Shown here one piece after another: positions 1 through 7,862 of a stretch of 64,000 bases of DNA. Positions within the stretch are counted from its first letter, which is position 1; each line of letters begins with the position of its first letter. Source of the DNA: Verrucomicrobiales bacterium (GTDB lineage: Bacteria; Verrucomicrobiota; Verrucomicrobiia; Verrucomicrobiales; DEV007); the NCBI GenBank assembly GCA_029213265.1, contig JARGNG010000006.1, forward strand, positions 120,088-184,087. Direction: 5' to 3'. The translations under genes were made by a program, and so were the position numbers. The notes beneath the pieces are model-generated. The model was not told where the DNA came from, searched no databases, and worked only from the letters and a program-made list of their open reading frames with translations.

Positions 1-118
1 CAAAAAAGTAGCGAAAAGGCTGGACGTGTGTTCGTGCAATGTGTTTACATTGTATTGCATACAGAAAGTGATTTTTCTTCACTTAGAACTCGCAAAGGCG
101 AGCCAAACTCTTTACACA

Positions 119-736
119 ATGCCTCGAAATATGAAAAGTTCACATCGAAAACACTCCCCCCGAAAAATTCAGGGCTTTACGCTCCTCGAGCTTCTTGTCG
201 TGATCGCGATTATCGCTGTTCTTGCCGGCTTGATGTTCCCTGCGACAAGCGGAGCGCTTCGCAAAGCCGAGACCACTCACGCTCAGAACTCCGCCTACAA
301 TTTGAAGAATGCGATATCCGCTTACTTCACGGAGTATCGAAAGTATCCCGTCGATCCGGGCCAAAATGACGATGAGATCGAAATTCGGACGGACAACGAA
401 CTGATGGATGTATTGCTCGGCGCTGATTCAGAAGCCGAAAGTGGAGGCTTGAACCCGCGAAGAATCGCTTTCTACTCCGGTAAGCAGGCAAAACCCATGG
501 GTGGCGGTAAGTACCGAAAGGGGATTACTCTGGAAGATGACGGTGGTGGTGAACTTTGGGATCCCTATGGTGAATACTACTACGTCCGGATGGATTTGGA
601 TTACAACAATCGGGTACCCAAGCCGACGTGGGACGAGTCGACAGATGCGACGAATCTTCCGGAATCGATTCTCGTGTGGAGCGCGGGGAAGGACAACGAG
701 GAAAGCGAGGCCAAAGACAATATCAAGACCTGGTAG
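119..736 (+). CDS. Type II secretion-type pseudopilin (GspG-like)
   Basis: A prepilin-like protein. After a short basic leader (RKHSPRKIQ) comes the prepilin peptidase and methylation motif GFTLLELLVVIAIIAVLAG, where cleavage would follow the Gly and the mature protein would start with Phe and carry Glu at +5. The following hydrophobic helix is the usual pseudopilin anchor. The C-terminal half has the GspG-like features YRKYPVD, WDPYGEYYYV and ILVWSAGKD. The frame stays open upstream to a GTG at 26, but the leader fits better from the ATG at 119; an ATG at 131 is also possible. It stands apart from the gsp operon at 5.1-9.8 kb, so it may serve another pilus-like assembly or be a minor substrate of the same system. 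It ends just before a strong bidirectional terminator. The family is secure; the partner machine is unknown. Confidence 0.85.
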   Translation: MPRNMKSSHRKHSPRKIQGFTLLELLVVIAIIAVLAGLMFPATSGALRKAETTHAQNSAYNLKNAISAYFTEYRKYPVDPGQNDDEIEIRTDNELMDVLLGADSEAESGGLNPRRIAFYSGKQAKPMGGGKYRKGITLEDDGGGELWDPYGEYYYVRMDLDYNNRVPKPTWDESTDATNLPESILVWSAGKDNEESEAKDNIKTW

Positions 737-766
737 GTTCTCTTCGGGCCTGATAGAATTTCAAAA

Positions 767-797
767 AGCACGTCTGGTTTCAGACGTGCTTTTTTTG
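767..797. terminator. Bidirectional rho-independent terminator
   Basis: A perfect 10-bp stem (AGCACGTCTG, 767-776, pairing with 781-790) closes a GTTT loop and is followed by a T-run on the + strand. Four A residues precede the stem, so the minus strand also reads a hairpin followed by T residues. It lies exactly between the convergent pseudopilin gene and cysQ, whose stop codon is at 799-801, and should terminate both. Confidence 0.9.
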
Positions 798-798
798 T

Positions 799-1575
799 TT
801 ATTCGACCATGAAAAACGGGTTGAGCAGGTTCTCCTTATTGTAGCGAAGAGGCTCTCCGGTTTCGTGATTGATTACCTTCCGGCCTGCTTCGAGGGCGAC
901 TGCGTGCGCGGCGCCGGTGTCCCATTCCATGGTGGGACCGAGTCGAGGATAGACATCGGCGGATCCCTCAGCGACGAGACAGAGTTTCAGAGAGCTTCCT
1001 GACGAGAGGAACTCGACTTCCTTGCCTTCCGCTTTGAGCGAATCAACAAAGTCCTGTACTGCATCCGTGAGGTGGGAGCGGCTTGCCACCACGGTGACCT
1101 CGGATTTTTCCGAGTAATGCGGCCCGCCGGTCAGTGCTTGGGGTTCCCCGTCCCCCTCGGTTTTCCAGGCACCCTGGCCGGCCATAGCCCAGAACATTTT
1201 CTCTCCGACGGGTTGGTAGACAACTCCGGCGACGGGAGTGCCGTTTTGAACGAGGGCAATGTTCACCGTGAATTCCCCGTTTCGTTTGACGAACTCCTTG
1301 GTGCCGTCGAGAGGATCGACGAGCCAGAAAAGCTCCCAGTCTTTTCGCTCTGAGTAATCAACCGCTTTGGTTTCCTCGGAAATGATAGGGATCTCGGGAT
1401 AAAGCTTTTCGAGTGCTTCCACGATCACCGTATTTCCTCGGCGATCCGCTTCCGTGAGAGGGGAGGTGTCTTCTTTTACATCGACTGTGAACTCGGTTCC
1501 ATACACTTCCAGAATTTCCTCTCCTGCGCGCACGGCGATCTCTTTAATGTCTTCGATTCGAATAGTATCTATCAT
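799..1575 (-). CDS. cysQ: 3'(2'),5'-bisphosphate nucleotidase CysQ (inositol monophosphatase superfamily)
   Basis: Predicted to hydrolyse 3'-phosphoadenosine 5'-phosphate to AMP, recycling the by-product of sulfate activation or PAPS-dependent sulfation. The protein shows the family's metal-binding signatures in order: SEE about 75 residues in, WLVDPLDGTKEF in the middle, and EWDTGAAHAV near the C-terminus. About 258 residues from the ATG at 1575 is normal for CysQ. The frame continues upstream to a TTG at 1653, but nothing conserved lies there. The gene follows the kinase-like gene on the same strand with a 205-bp gap. A half copy of the dispersed 31-bp element (1630-1660) lies in that gap, about 55-85 bp upstream of the start. 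Inositol monophosphatase is the alternative, but the DPLDGTKEF form favours CysQ. Confidence 0.9.
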   Translation of the reverse strand: MIDTIRIEDIKEIAVRAGEEILEVYGTEFTVDVKEDTSPLTEADRRGNTVIVEALEKLYPEIPIISEETKAVDYSERKDWELFWLVDPLDGTKEFVKRNGEFTVNIALVQNGTPVAGVVYQPVGEKMFWAMAGQGAWKTEGDGEPQALTGGPHYSEKSEVTVVASRSHLTDAVQDFVDSLKAEGKEVEFLSSGSSLKLCLVAEGSADVYPRLGPTMEWDTGAAHAVALEAGRKVINHETGEPLRYNKENLLNPFFMVE

Positions 1576-1629
1576 TTGGGCCAACCAACCGCTGACCGGA
1601 AAGAAGTCAACTGTGGAGAATGCATTCAC

Positions 1630-1660
1630 GATGTGCGGGATTCCCGGACTCAACAGGGTT
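1630..1660. repeat. Partial copy of the dispersed 31-bp element (right half conserved)
   Basis: Positions 1647-1660 carry GACTC followed by AACAGGGTT, identical to the right half of the copy at 52112-52142. The left part is degenerate (GATTC where GAGTC is expected). A further AACCCTGT block lies at about 1674, making an inverted repeat with the AACAGGGTT block. The site is intergenic, between the kinase-like gene and cysQ. Confidence 0.55.
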
Positions 1661-1780
1661 CGGGCACTGTCGCAACCCTGTCTGCTATCTCTCCGGCCGT
1701 TTGGGAATCATTATGCGGGAAAAGCAGACGAACTCCTTTCGAATCGAACCGGCTGCGGGTCTGCGCGCGGGGGGCGAGGA

Positions 1781-4618
1781 TCATTGCAATCGCCGCAACT
1801 GATCGTTGGTCCAGCGAACGGCCTGTTCTGCGTCAGAGTCGTCCGGGTTCTCCGCCATGAATGTTTCCCACTGGGCTTTGGCAATCTCAAGATGCTGCTT
1901 CGCTTCGCTGTTGTCTCCGCTTTTGAGGCAGGCAAATCCGGCAAGTCCACGGGACCGGGCGAGGGCACGGCGATGTTCAGCGAGGACACCTTCCGATTGG
2001 CAGATTTTTTCAAGAACCTGAATCGATTCTCCGAGAGGAGCGCGGGAATCATCGAATTCACCGGCATCGCCAAGAAGTTCTGCGAGATGGGCCAGTCGCT
2101 CCGAATAGGAATACAGGAGGGCGTTGGGCGCTGCGGCCGGGTTTTTCCGGATCAAAGGCTGAAGGATGGAGATCGCCTCCTTTTCCAGTTCGATGGCATT
2201 CTGTGCATGACCTCCATCGCGCTGGTTTCGGGCGAGCACTCCAAAGACATCAGCCAGTGTGGTCTGGAATGTCGACTCGTAAGGATTGGAGGTGACCACG
2301 TCACTGAGAATATCGACGGCTCCCTCCAGTTTCTTGATGTCGTTTTCCAGGAGCCCAACCCGCGCAAGGCTGTTGCCTAGACCAAGCTGGTAAGCGTCGA
2401 TGGCAGCGTTCAGTTTGACCGCTTTCGCATAGAGGTTGCTGGCTTGTTCGTGAGCTTCGATCGCGAGGTCACCTTCGCCCTGCGCTTCAAGAATTCGTCC
2501 CATCAGTTCAAATGACTTCGCCAGGGCTCCGAGAATTTTTTCATTTTCAGGGTCCTGCGCCTGAAGCTTGAGAAGTCCGGCGCCAATGGAACGGGCCCCG
2601 TCGAGGGCGGGTTCGAGGCGGTTGATCGCCAGTTCACATTCTACAATTGCGAGGGAGTTTTCCTGGATGTTAATGGTGGACTCCAGGGTGTGTGAGGGGG
2701 AGAGGCTCCGAACTTCCGCCCAGTAGCGGGATGACTCGGTGTAGTAGTGGCGGGCAATCGTGAATTTCGAATTCTTTAGCGAAAGATCGCCCAGAGACAC
2801 TTTGGAAATGGCGAGATTTTTTACGAATTCGGGATTCGGGTCATCAGAGTCATCGAGAAGAGCCATGTATCGACGTTCCGCCTCGCCGAAGGAGGCGAGT
2901 GACTTTCCGAACTCTCCCAGTTCACGATAGATTCGTCCCAGGTAGAAAAAGGCATTCGCCGTCGAGACGATGAAATCCGGGGCATCTCCATAGACTTCAA
3001 TGAGGCGTTCGTAGTGTTTTTGCGCTTCATTAAGGGCCCCGGCACGTTCCTCGCGAAAGCCGGGAACATCTGTATCGCGGTTCTCCAATATGAGACGGAA
3101 AAGTTCGTCCCCATTATCTTGTGTCTGGCGAAGAAGCTGGCGCGCCAGCTTCGCCTCTCCGAGAAGACGGCTGTTGGAATCAGCGATGTCATTGAGCTCG
3201 GTGCGCATTTGCTCGGAAGTGCGCTGCTTCGCTTTGAGCTCTTTCCGATAGGTGAGAGCCTGCTTTTCCACGTTTGCCTGCAGTTCCTGCGTCTCTTCCG
3301 TCAGCTCAGACTCAATTTCCCGTGTCTGCAAGTAGTAGAAGAGCGTTAGAAAGGAAAGTGGGAGTAGCGCGGCGGCGGCGGTGGTAGCCGCAATCTGCCA
3401 CTTCAATTGGGGGCGCTCCCGAAAACCGGTGACGATTTTTTCCCGAAAGTTCGCTCTCTTGGCGATCGGGGACCCGGAACTCCCTTTCTGCTTTGACTTG
3501 GCTTTTCGCGAGCGTCCGAACTTGGGCTTGGATGGGGAAGCGGGGACAGATTCAAGAATGTCACTTTTCAGCTCCGTAGCGGCAACGGTTTCCGCGGGAG
3601 CGACAGGAATCTTTTCCGTGATCGGTTTTGGGGCGACATCCGACTCGGTGATCCTCTCAGCGGCTACAGGCTCGGGTTCTACCGGAACCACGGTCGGTGC
3701 TCGAAGTATTTCCGTCAGCTCGATGGCCACTTCCTGCATCGAAGAGGTTCGACGGTCCGGATCAAACCAGAGGCAGTTCTGGATGATTTCGCGCAGTCTC
3801 TTGCTTCTCCGGTCTGGAGCTGCATCGGGCCATTCGACTGGTTTTTCCGACTCAAGTTGCTTGAGAAATTGCTCCGTCAATCCGCTGAGTGTTCCGTAAC
3901 TAATCGCCGGAATGGAATGCAGCGCGCTTGGATTTTGTTCGACCTGCTGGCGAAGCCTGTCGAGACGCGGGAGGTGGCCCGTGAGCATTTGAAACGCGAT
4001 GACTCCAAAGGCGTAGACATCCCATTTGTAGCCAAGGTCGCTGGAGAAATCCCCCGTCTCCAGCTGTTCAGGACTGGCATAAAAGAGAGATTCCCCCGCC
4101 TCGAGAAACTGGAGCCCACCCATGAAGACCTGGCCAAAGTCTCCAATTGCAATTTTTCGACTGCCCCCTGCATCGCCGGCAATGTAGATGCTTGAGGGGC
4201 GCAGTCCGCCGTGAAACATCCCGGCCTCGTGTAGCGTTGCAACGCTGGCGGCGACTTCCTCCACTACTTCAGCAGCCTGCTCCCCTTGGAACAAATGCAT
4301 GAGACGTTTCAGCGAAGTCTGCTGCCAGGCGCCGCTCTCCTTGCTTCTCCAACCGTAAAAAGGCGTGGAGTAAGCTGTCGGCATATCGTCTTCGCCTGCC
4401 TGGAAAGAGCTGATTTCAGCGACGCCGTCGGGGAGGGCGGATCCATTCGAAAAGAGTTCCAGGTATTGGCGGACAAACTCGTCGTTGGTAGCCTGCGACT
4501 TTAAGACGCGGACGAGTCGGTGATCCGAATCCTCAAAGCTGGAGATGAAACTCCAGCCAAAGGGATCTTCACCGAGGAGGTCCAAATATTTATGTCCTGT
4601 AAGTTCAGGCAGCCGCAT
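1781..4618 (-). CDS. Kinase-like membrane protein with TPR domain (probable pseudokinase)
   Basis: About 945 residues. The N-terminal 300 residues have a Ser/Thr-kinase fold. VRVLK (Lys about 40) matches the VAIK lysine, GDFG (about 159-162) matches DFG, and YASPEQLE matches the APE segment. The catalytic loop reads FHGGLRPSS, so the HRD Arg and Asp are replaced by Gly-Gly at about 137-138 and catalysis is doubtful. A basic proline-rich linker leads to one transmembrane helix (about 407-430), then a coiled coil, then a long helical TPR-like region to the C-terminus. The likely topology is cytoplasmic kinase-like domain and periplasmic TPR domain. Start: the ATG at 4618; an in-frame TTG at 4648 is less likely. 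It may act as a sensor or scaffold; the ligand is unknown. The 98-residue gene lies 43 bp upstream on the same strand. Confidence 0.8.
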   Translation of the reverse strand: MRLPELTGHKYLDLLGEDPFGWSFISSFEDSDHRLVRVLKSQATNDEFVRQYLELFSNGSALPDGVAEISSFQAGEDDMPTAYSTPFYGWRSKESGAWQQTSLKRLMHLFQGEQAAEVVEEVAASVATLHEAGMFHGGLRPSSIYIAGDAGGSRKIAIGDFGQVFMGGLQFLEAGESLFYASPEQLETGDFSSDLGYKWDVYAFGVIAFQMLTGHLPRLDRLRQQVEQNPSALHSIPAISYGTLSGLTEQFLKQLESEKPVEWPDAAPDRRSKRLREIIQNCLWFDPDRRTSSMQEVAIELTEILRAPTVVPVEPEPVAAERITESDVAPKPITEKIPVAPAETVAATELKSDILESVPASPSKPKFGRSRKAKSKQKGSSGSPIAKRANFREKIVTGFRERPQLKWQIAATTAAAALLPLSFLTLFYYLQTREIESELTEETQELQANVEKQALTYRKELKAKQRTSEQMRTELNDIADSNSRLLGEAKLARQLLRQTQDNGDELFRLILENRDTDVPGFREERAGALNEAQKHYERLIEVYGDAPDFIVSTANAFFYLGRIYRELGEFGKSLASFGEAERRYMALLDDSDDPNPEFVKNLAISKVSLGDLSLKNSKFTIARHYYTESSRYWAEVRSLSPSHTLESTINIQENSLAIVECELAINRLEPALDGARSIGAGLLKLQAQDPENEKILGALAKSFELMGRILEAQGEGDLAIEAHEQASNLYAKAVKLNAAIDAYQLGLGNSLARVGLLENDIKKLEGAVDILSDVVTSNPYESTFQTTLADVFGVLARNQRDGGHAQNAIELEKEAISILQPLIRKNPAAAPNALLYSYSERLAHLAELLGDAGEFDDSRAPLGESIQVLEKICQSEGVLAEHRRALARSRGLAGFACLKSGDNSEAKQHLEIAKAQWETFMAENPDDSDAEQAVRWTNDQLRRLQ

Positions 4619-4661
4619 AGTCGCATCTGTAACGGTCTGCCCTCGCAAACCTTATGAAAAT

Positions 4662-4958
4662 TTACTCTGTCAGGTTCGCTTTTACGATTCGCTCCCATTC
4701 CCCGTCAATCTCCCCTGCCGAGATGGGAGGCTCCCCGGCCCGGTGGAACCAGTAGCCGGAATTTCCGAAATCCCCTTCGATCGCATGCAGGAGCCCGTGA
4801 ATCCAGGATCCCATCTTGGAGGGAATATCCTGGGCGATATTGTGGGCATCCTCCCAACGTTCCGCTTTTGTCAGCCATAGCGAGGTGAGCTCGGGGCTGA
4901 GATCCGGAGGGGGAGACGATTCATTCTCAATCGAATGCAAAAGCTGATCGAACGTCAT
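4662..4958 (-). CDS. Small conserved protein of unknown function (98 aa)
   Basis: A short acidic protein with no signal peptide or membrane helix. The core has the pattern RWEDAHNIAQD, then SWIHGLLHAIEGDFGN, then YWFHRAGEP. I recognise this Trp/His/Tyr-rich arrangement from small uncharacterised proteins in other bacterial phyla but know no function for it. The ATG at 4958 is preferred to the non-ATG start at 5006. It lies just upstream of the pseudokinase gene on the same strand, so the two may be co-transcribed. About 186 bp separate it from the divergent gspF gene. Confidence 0.65.
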   Translation of the reverse strand: MTFDQLLHSIENESSPPPDLSPELTSLWLTKAERWEDAHNIAQDIPSKMGSWIHGLLHAIEGDFGNSGYWFHRAGEPPISAGEIDGEWERIVKANLTE

Positions 4959-5144
4959 CTTTCCAAGTCTAGTTCCTGAGATTGCTTTCCGCAAACAAGT
5001 AGTCAATAGATCGGTAATGAATTTCGGCAGCAGGGGAAAGGAATCTGGAGCCCGTTTCGAACGAAAAGAGGCTAAATTCAGGGGAATGGAGATTTTTCAC
5101 GAAACGCATGACTTTCGCCGGGGTTTTCGATTCAATAAGTTTTG

Positions 5145-6380
5145 ATGCCGTCATTCAGTTACACCGCTATCGACGTGGCCGGAAAACAAGTTTCCGGGAG
5201 CCTTGTTGTACGCAACAAGACGGAAGCCTACCGGGAACTGGAGGCGAAAACGCTCACTCCGGTTGTGGTCGATCTGGCAGGGGAGAATGGCGACTCGAAA
5301 ACGAAAGCCAAGTCATCGCGCTCTGCGACTGGGCCCGTCAAGCTGAAGCGACCTGAGCTGGTTCTTTTTACCGAGGAACTTGCGGATCTGCTCGATGCGG
5401 GAATGCAGTTGGAACGCGCCTTGAAAATTCTGCACGATCGACAGACGAATACATCGATCATGACGGTGTCCGGCATCCTGCGTGATGAAATTCGCGAAGG
5501 AACGCGTTTTTCGAAGGCCCTTGCCAAGGCCTCTCCCTCTTTCGATGAGTTGTATCGAAGTCTCGTCGCCGCGGGAGAAGCGAGCGGCTCTCTTCCCGAC
5601 ATTCTTCGGCGTCTCGTGGTGAATTTGAAGCAACTCTTTGATCTGCAACGTAGAACGATGGGCGCGATGATCTATCCGATCACCGTTCTGTTGGCTTGCG
5701 TCGTGCTCCTGTTTGTATTCAGCACAGTGCTGATGCCTTCGCTCAGTGAAATGATGCAAAAGACCGGGCAGGATCTTCCCATGATCACGGATCTTCTCAT
5801 CAAATTCACGGAGTTCATGGGGGCTTGGTGGTGGCTCATTCTCAGCGTGATCGTCGGTGGCTTTTTGATCTTTCGAATTTATGTCTCAACCGGGGCGGGA
5901 CGGGAATGGTGGGACGGTTACAAAATGCGGATTCCCGCTTTTGGCCCGGTCATTCTGGGGCGGTTTTACGCCCAGTTTTGTCACACTATGTCGAATTTGA
6001 TTAACAACGGTGTTCCGCTTCTCAACAGTTTGAAGCTGATCACCAAGGGAACTCCGAATCTATTCATCCGAAATCACCTCGAGTCGGTCGTCCTTGAAGT
6101 GGGGGAGGGAACCAGTCTAGCGCGGGCCATGGATCAGACGGACTCCTTTCCCGAGGCGCTGGTCGATCGGGTCGCGATCGGCGAGCAGACCGGTGAGTTG
6201 GGGAAAGCATTTTTAAAGGCCGCCAAAAAGTATGATGAAGACCTCGACGTTCGGATCTCGCGATTGACGACCGTCGTTCCTACGGTCATGCTCATCTTCG
6301 TTGCGATGATTGTTGGTGTTGTCGCTTATTGTATGATTACAACGATCTTCGGATCAATGGCCGGAATCCGCGGTCGCTAA
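5145..6380 (+). CDS. gspF: Type II secretion system inner-membrane protein GspF
   Basis: Polytopic platform protein of the type II secretion or type IV pilus class that couples the assembly ATPase to pseudopilin polymerisation. The N-terminal FSYTAIDVAGKQVSGSL is the typical GspF/PilC opening. The protein carries two copies of the T2SSF helical domain (about 80-200 and 280-400), each followed by hydrophobic helices, and ends in a transmembrane segment (MLIFVAMIVGVVAYCMI). About 411 residues is normal. Start: the ATG at 5145; a TTG three bases upstream also keeps the frame. It is the first gene of the gspF-K operon; gspD, gspE, gspL and gspM are not in this window. Confidence 0.93.
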   Translation: MPSFSYTAIDVAGKQVSGSLVVRNKTEAYRELEAKTLTPVVVDLAGENGDSKTKAKSSRSATGPVKLKRPELVLFTEELADLLDAGMQLERALKILHDRQTNTSIMTVSGILRDEIREGTRFSKALAKASPSFDELYRSLVAAGEASGSLPDILRRLVVNLKQLFDLQRRTMGAMIYPITVLLACVVLLFVFSTVLMPSLSEMMQKTGQDLPMITDLLIKFTEFMGAWWWLILSVIVGGFLIFRIYVSTGAGREWWDGYKMRIPAFGPVILGRFYAQFCHTMSNLINNGVPLLNSLKLITKGTPNLFIRNHLESVVLEVGEGTSLARAMDQTDSFPEALVDRVAIGEQTGELGKAFLKAAKKYDEDLDVRISRLTTVVPTVMLIFVAMIVGVVAYCMITTIFGSMAGIRGR

Positions 6381-6404
6381 ATTTTACCCCACCCCACTCG
6401 AACG

Positions 6405-6836
6405 ATGAAATATTCTCCAGGCAAAACTCTTCGCAAAGCGGCCGGTTTCACACTCGTGGAGCTCGTGATCGTGATTACTATTATCGCTGTCCTCGCAGGC
6501 TCCGGCATTTATCTGGTGGTCGGTTTTGTTGACGATGCCAAATACCAGCGGGTTGACTCTGATTTGAAAGCTCTCGATCTGGCCTTGAAGAGCTACGAGA
6601 GAAACAATTATTTCAAGCCGCCAACACAGGACCAGGGCCTGCAGGCCCTGGTTGAGCGGCCAACGGGAGATCCGCAGCCGGAGCGGTGGCGGGCCTATCT
6701 GGATGAGCCGATGCTCGACCCCTGGGGTATCGAGTATCAGTATCGATTCCCTGCGCAGAAGAGTTCGAAGAAATACGACATCTTCTCTCTCGGTGAAGAC
6801 GGAGTGGAGAGCGATGACGACGTCGGAAACTGGTAA
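6405..6836 (+). CDS. gspG: Type II secretion major pseudopilin GspG
   Basis: Major subunit of the periplasmic pseudopilus. The leader MKYSPGKTLRKAAG precedes FTLVELVIVITIIAVLAGSG, the prepilin cleavage and methylation motif with Glu at +5. Classical GspG signatures follow: YKPPTQ-like (YFKPPTQDQGLQALVERP), LDPWGIEYQYR, and the calcium-site region FSLGEDGVESDDDVGNW at the C-terminus. Its 143 residues are typical. It starts 24 bp after gspF and its end overlaps gspH by 23 bp. Confidence 0.96.
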   Translation: MKYSPGKTLRKAAGFTLVELVIVITIIAVLAGSGIYLVVGFVDDAKYQRVDSDLKALDLALKSYERNNYFKPPTQDQGLQALVERPTGDPQPERWRAYLDEPMLDPWGIEYQYRFPAQKSSKKYDIFSLGEDGVESDDDVGNW

Positions 6837-7470
6837 GAATTCCGTCTTGAACGGAAAATCCGGCTTCACTCTCGTGGAGCTTGTCATTGCCATGACCGTC
6901 CTGGCAATCCTTGCGGGACTCGCTGTTCCTGCCGTCTCCAGCGTGCAGAAAGAGCGCATCGCCCGTGAGCCGGTAACCGCGTTGTATCTTCTGGCACGGG
7001 AGGTACGGCTTCGTTCTATGAAAGAGCGGAGGCCTTACCAAATCGTTTTTGACAGCGACGGATTCCGGGCGACCCGGTTCTTCCATCCATACGGGGGGCG
7101 GGAGGAATTTGAGAAACTGAAAATCGAGTTGGAGCAGTTGGCGCAACGCGATGAGATGGCCGAAGCATCGAGAGCCCGCGGCATCGATTTGTCGAATGAG
7201 GAAGTCGATCCGCGAATGGAGGAAGTCGAGCAGGGGCTTCGATTTTTCTCCGAGTATGCCTGGCCGGAGCAAATTGCCTGCAGCCTCCGGTTTTGGGACG
7301 AGATGCAATGGGTGGACCTGAGTGGAGGAGAATTTCGACGGTGGATCTTTCAGCCTTCCGGAATGTGCGAGCCTCTCCGTGTGAGGGTCGAAGCCGACGG
7401 TTCGTTTTTTGAAATCGAGTTTCATCCGCTCACTGCGGACATCAAATCGGAAAGGTCGTGGGTCGAATGA
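6814..7470 (+). CDS. gspH: Type II secretion minor pseudopilin GspH-like
   Basis: Minor pseudopilin. GKSGFTLVELVIAMTVLAILAG is a complete prepilin motif with Glu at +5, followed by a hydrophobic helix. The remainder is a beta-rich C-terminal domain with an unusual charged helical insertion rich in Glu and Arg in the middle (about 95-135). The ATG at 6814 is chosen because the purine-rich GGAGAG sits just upstream and the leader then has normal length. The reading frame continues well upstream inside gspG only by chance. It overlaps gspG by 23 bp and shares an ATGA overlap with the next gene, which indicates translational coupling. The assignment to GspH rests on order and length. Confidence 0.85.
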   Translation: MTTSETGKNSVLNGKSGFTLVELVIAMTVLAILAGLAVPAVSSVQKERIAREPVTALYLLAREVRLRSMKERRPYQIVFDSDGFRATRFFHPYGGREEFEKLKIELEQLAQRDEMAEASRARGIDLSNEEVDPRMEEVEQGLRFFSEYAWPEQIACSLRFWDEMQWVDLSGGEFRRWIFQPSGMCEPLRVRVEADGSFFEIEFHPLTADIKSERSWVE

Positions 7471-7862
7471 AACCGGGTTTCACGAACAGGAGAGGGTATG
7501 CGCTTCTCGATGTCGTTTTGGCTGTCGCCCTGTTTGCGATCACGGTGACGGGATTGATCGCTGTGATGCAGAGGATCAACGAGACGTCTTCCACCTACGC
7601 CTTTGATCGAGTTATCCAAAATCGGCTGAGCTCGCTCCTTTCCCAGACAAGGCTCCTCGAAACGAATGCGATGACCACAGACCTTCTCGATGAGGACCTG
7701 AACATCAGGTTCCGAACCTACGTAGAGTCCTATGAGATCGACAACGGAGAGGGCGAGCAATTGACGGGTTTGTATCTGCTGACGGCGGAGGCGCAGTTTA
7801 CTGACGACGGCGGTGAGCAAACGGAAAAGGCGACTCTGATCATTCACCAACCGGAACAATGA
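7467..7862 (+). CDS. gspI: Type II secretion minor pseudopilin GspI-like
   Basis: A 131-residue minor pseudopilin. The leader MKPGFTNRRG is followed by YALLDVVLAVALFAITVTG, a prepilin-type helix in which +5 is Asp instead of the usual Glu; this would be expected to affect methylation or assembly. The rest is a small beta domain. Start ATG 7467 overlaps the gspH stop in ATGA, and its own stop overlaps the gspJ start in the same way. Assignment as GspI comes from its place between GspH and GspJ and its small size. Confidence 0.75.
   Translation: MKPGFTNRRGYALLDVVLAVALFAITVTGLIAVMQRINETSSTYAFDRVIQNRLSSLLSQTRLLETNAMTTDLLDEDLNIRFRTYVESYEIDNGEGEQLTGLYLLTAEAQFTDDGGEQTEKATLIIHQPEQ

Noticed and set aside
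1454..2380. Plus-strand frame across the cysQ-kinase boundary
   Set aside because: It overlaps the 5' end of cysQ and the TPR part of the kinase-like gene in antisense; no conserved motifs.
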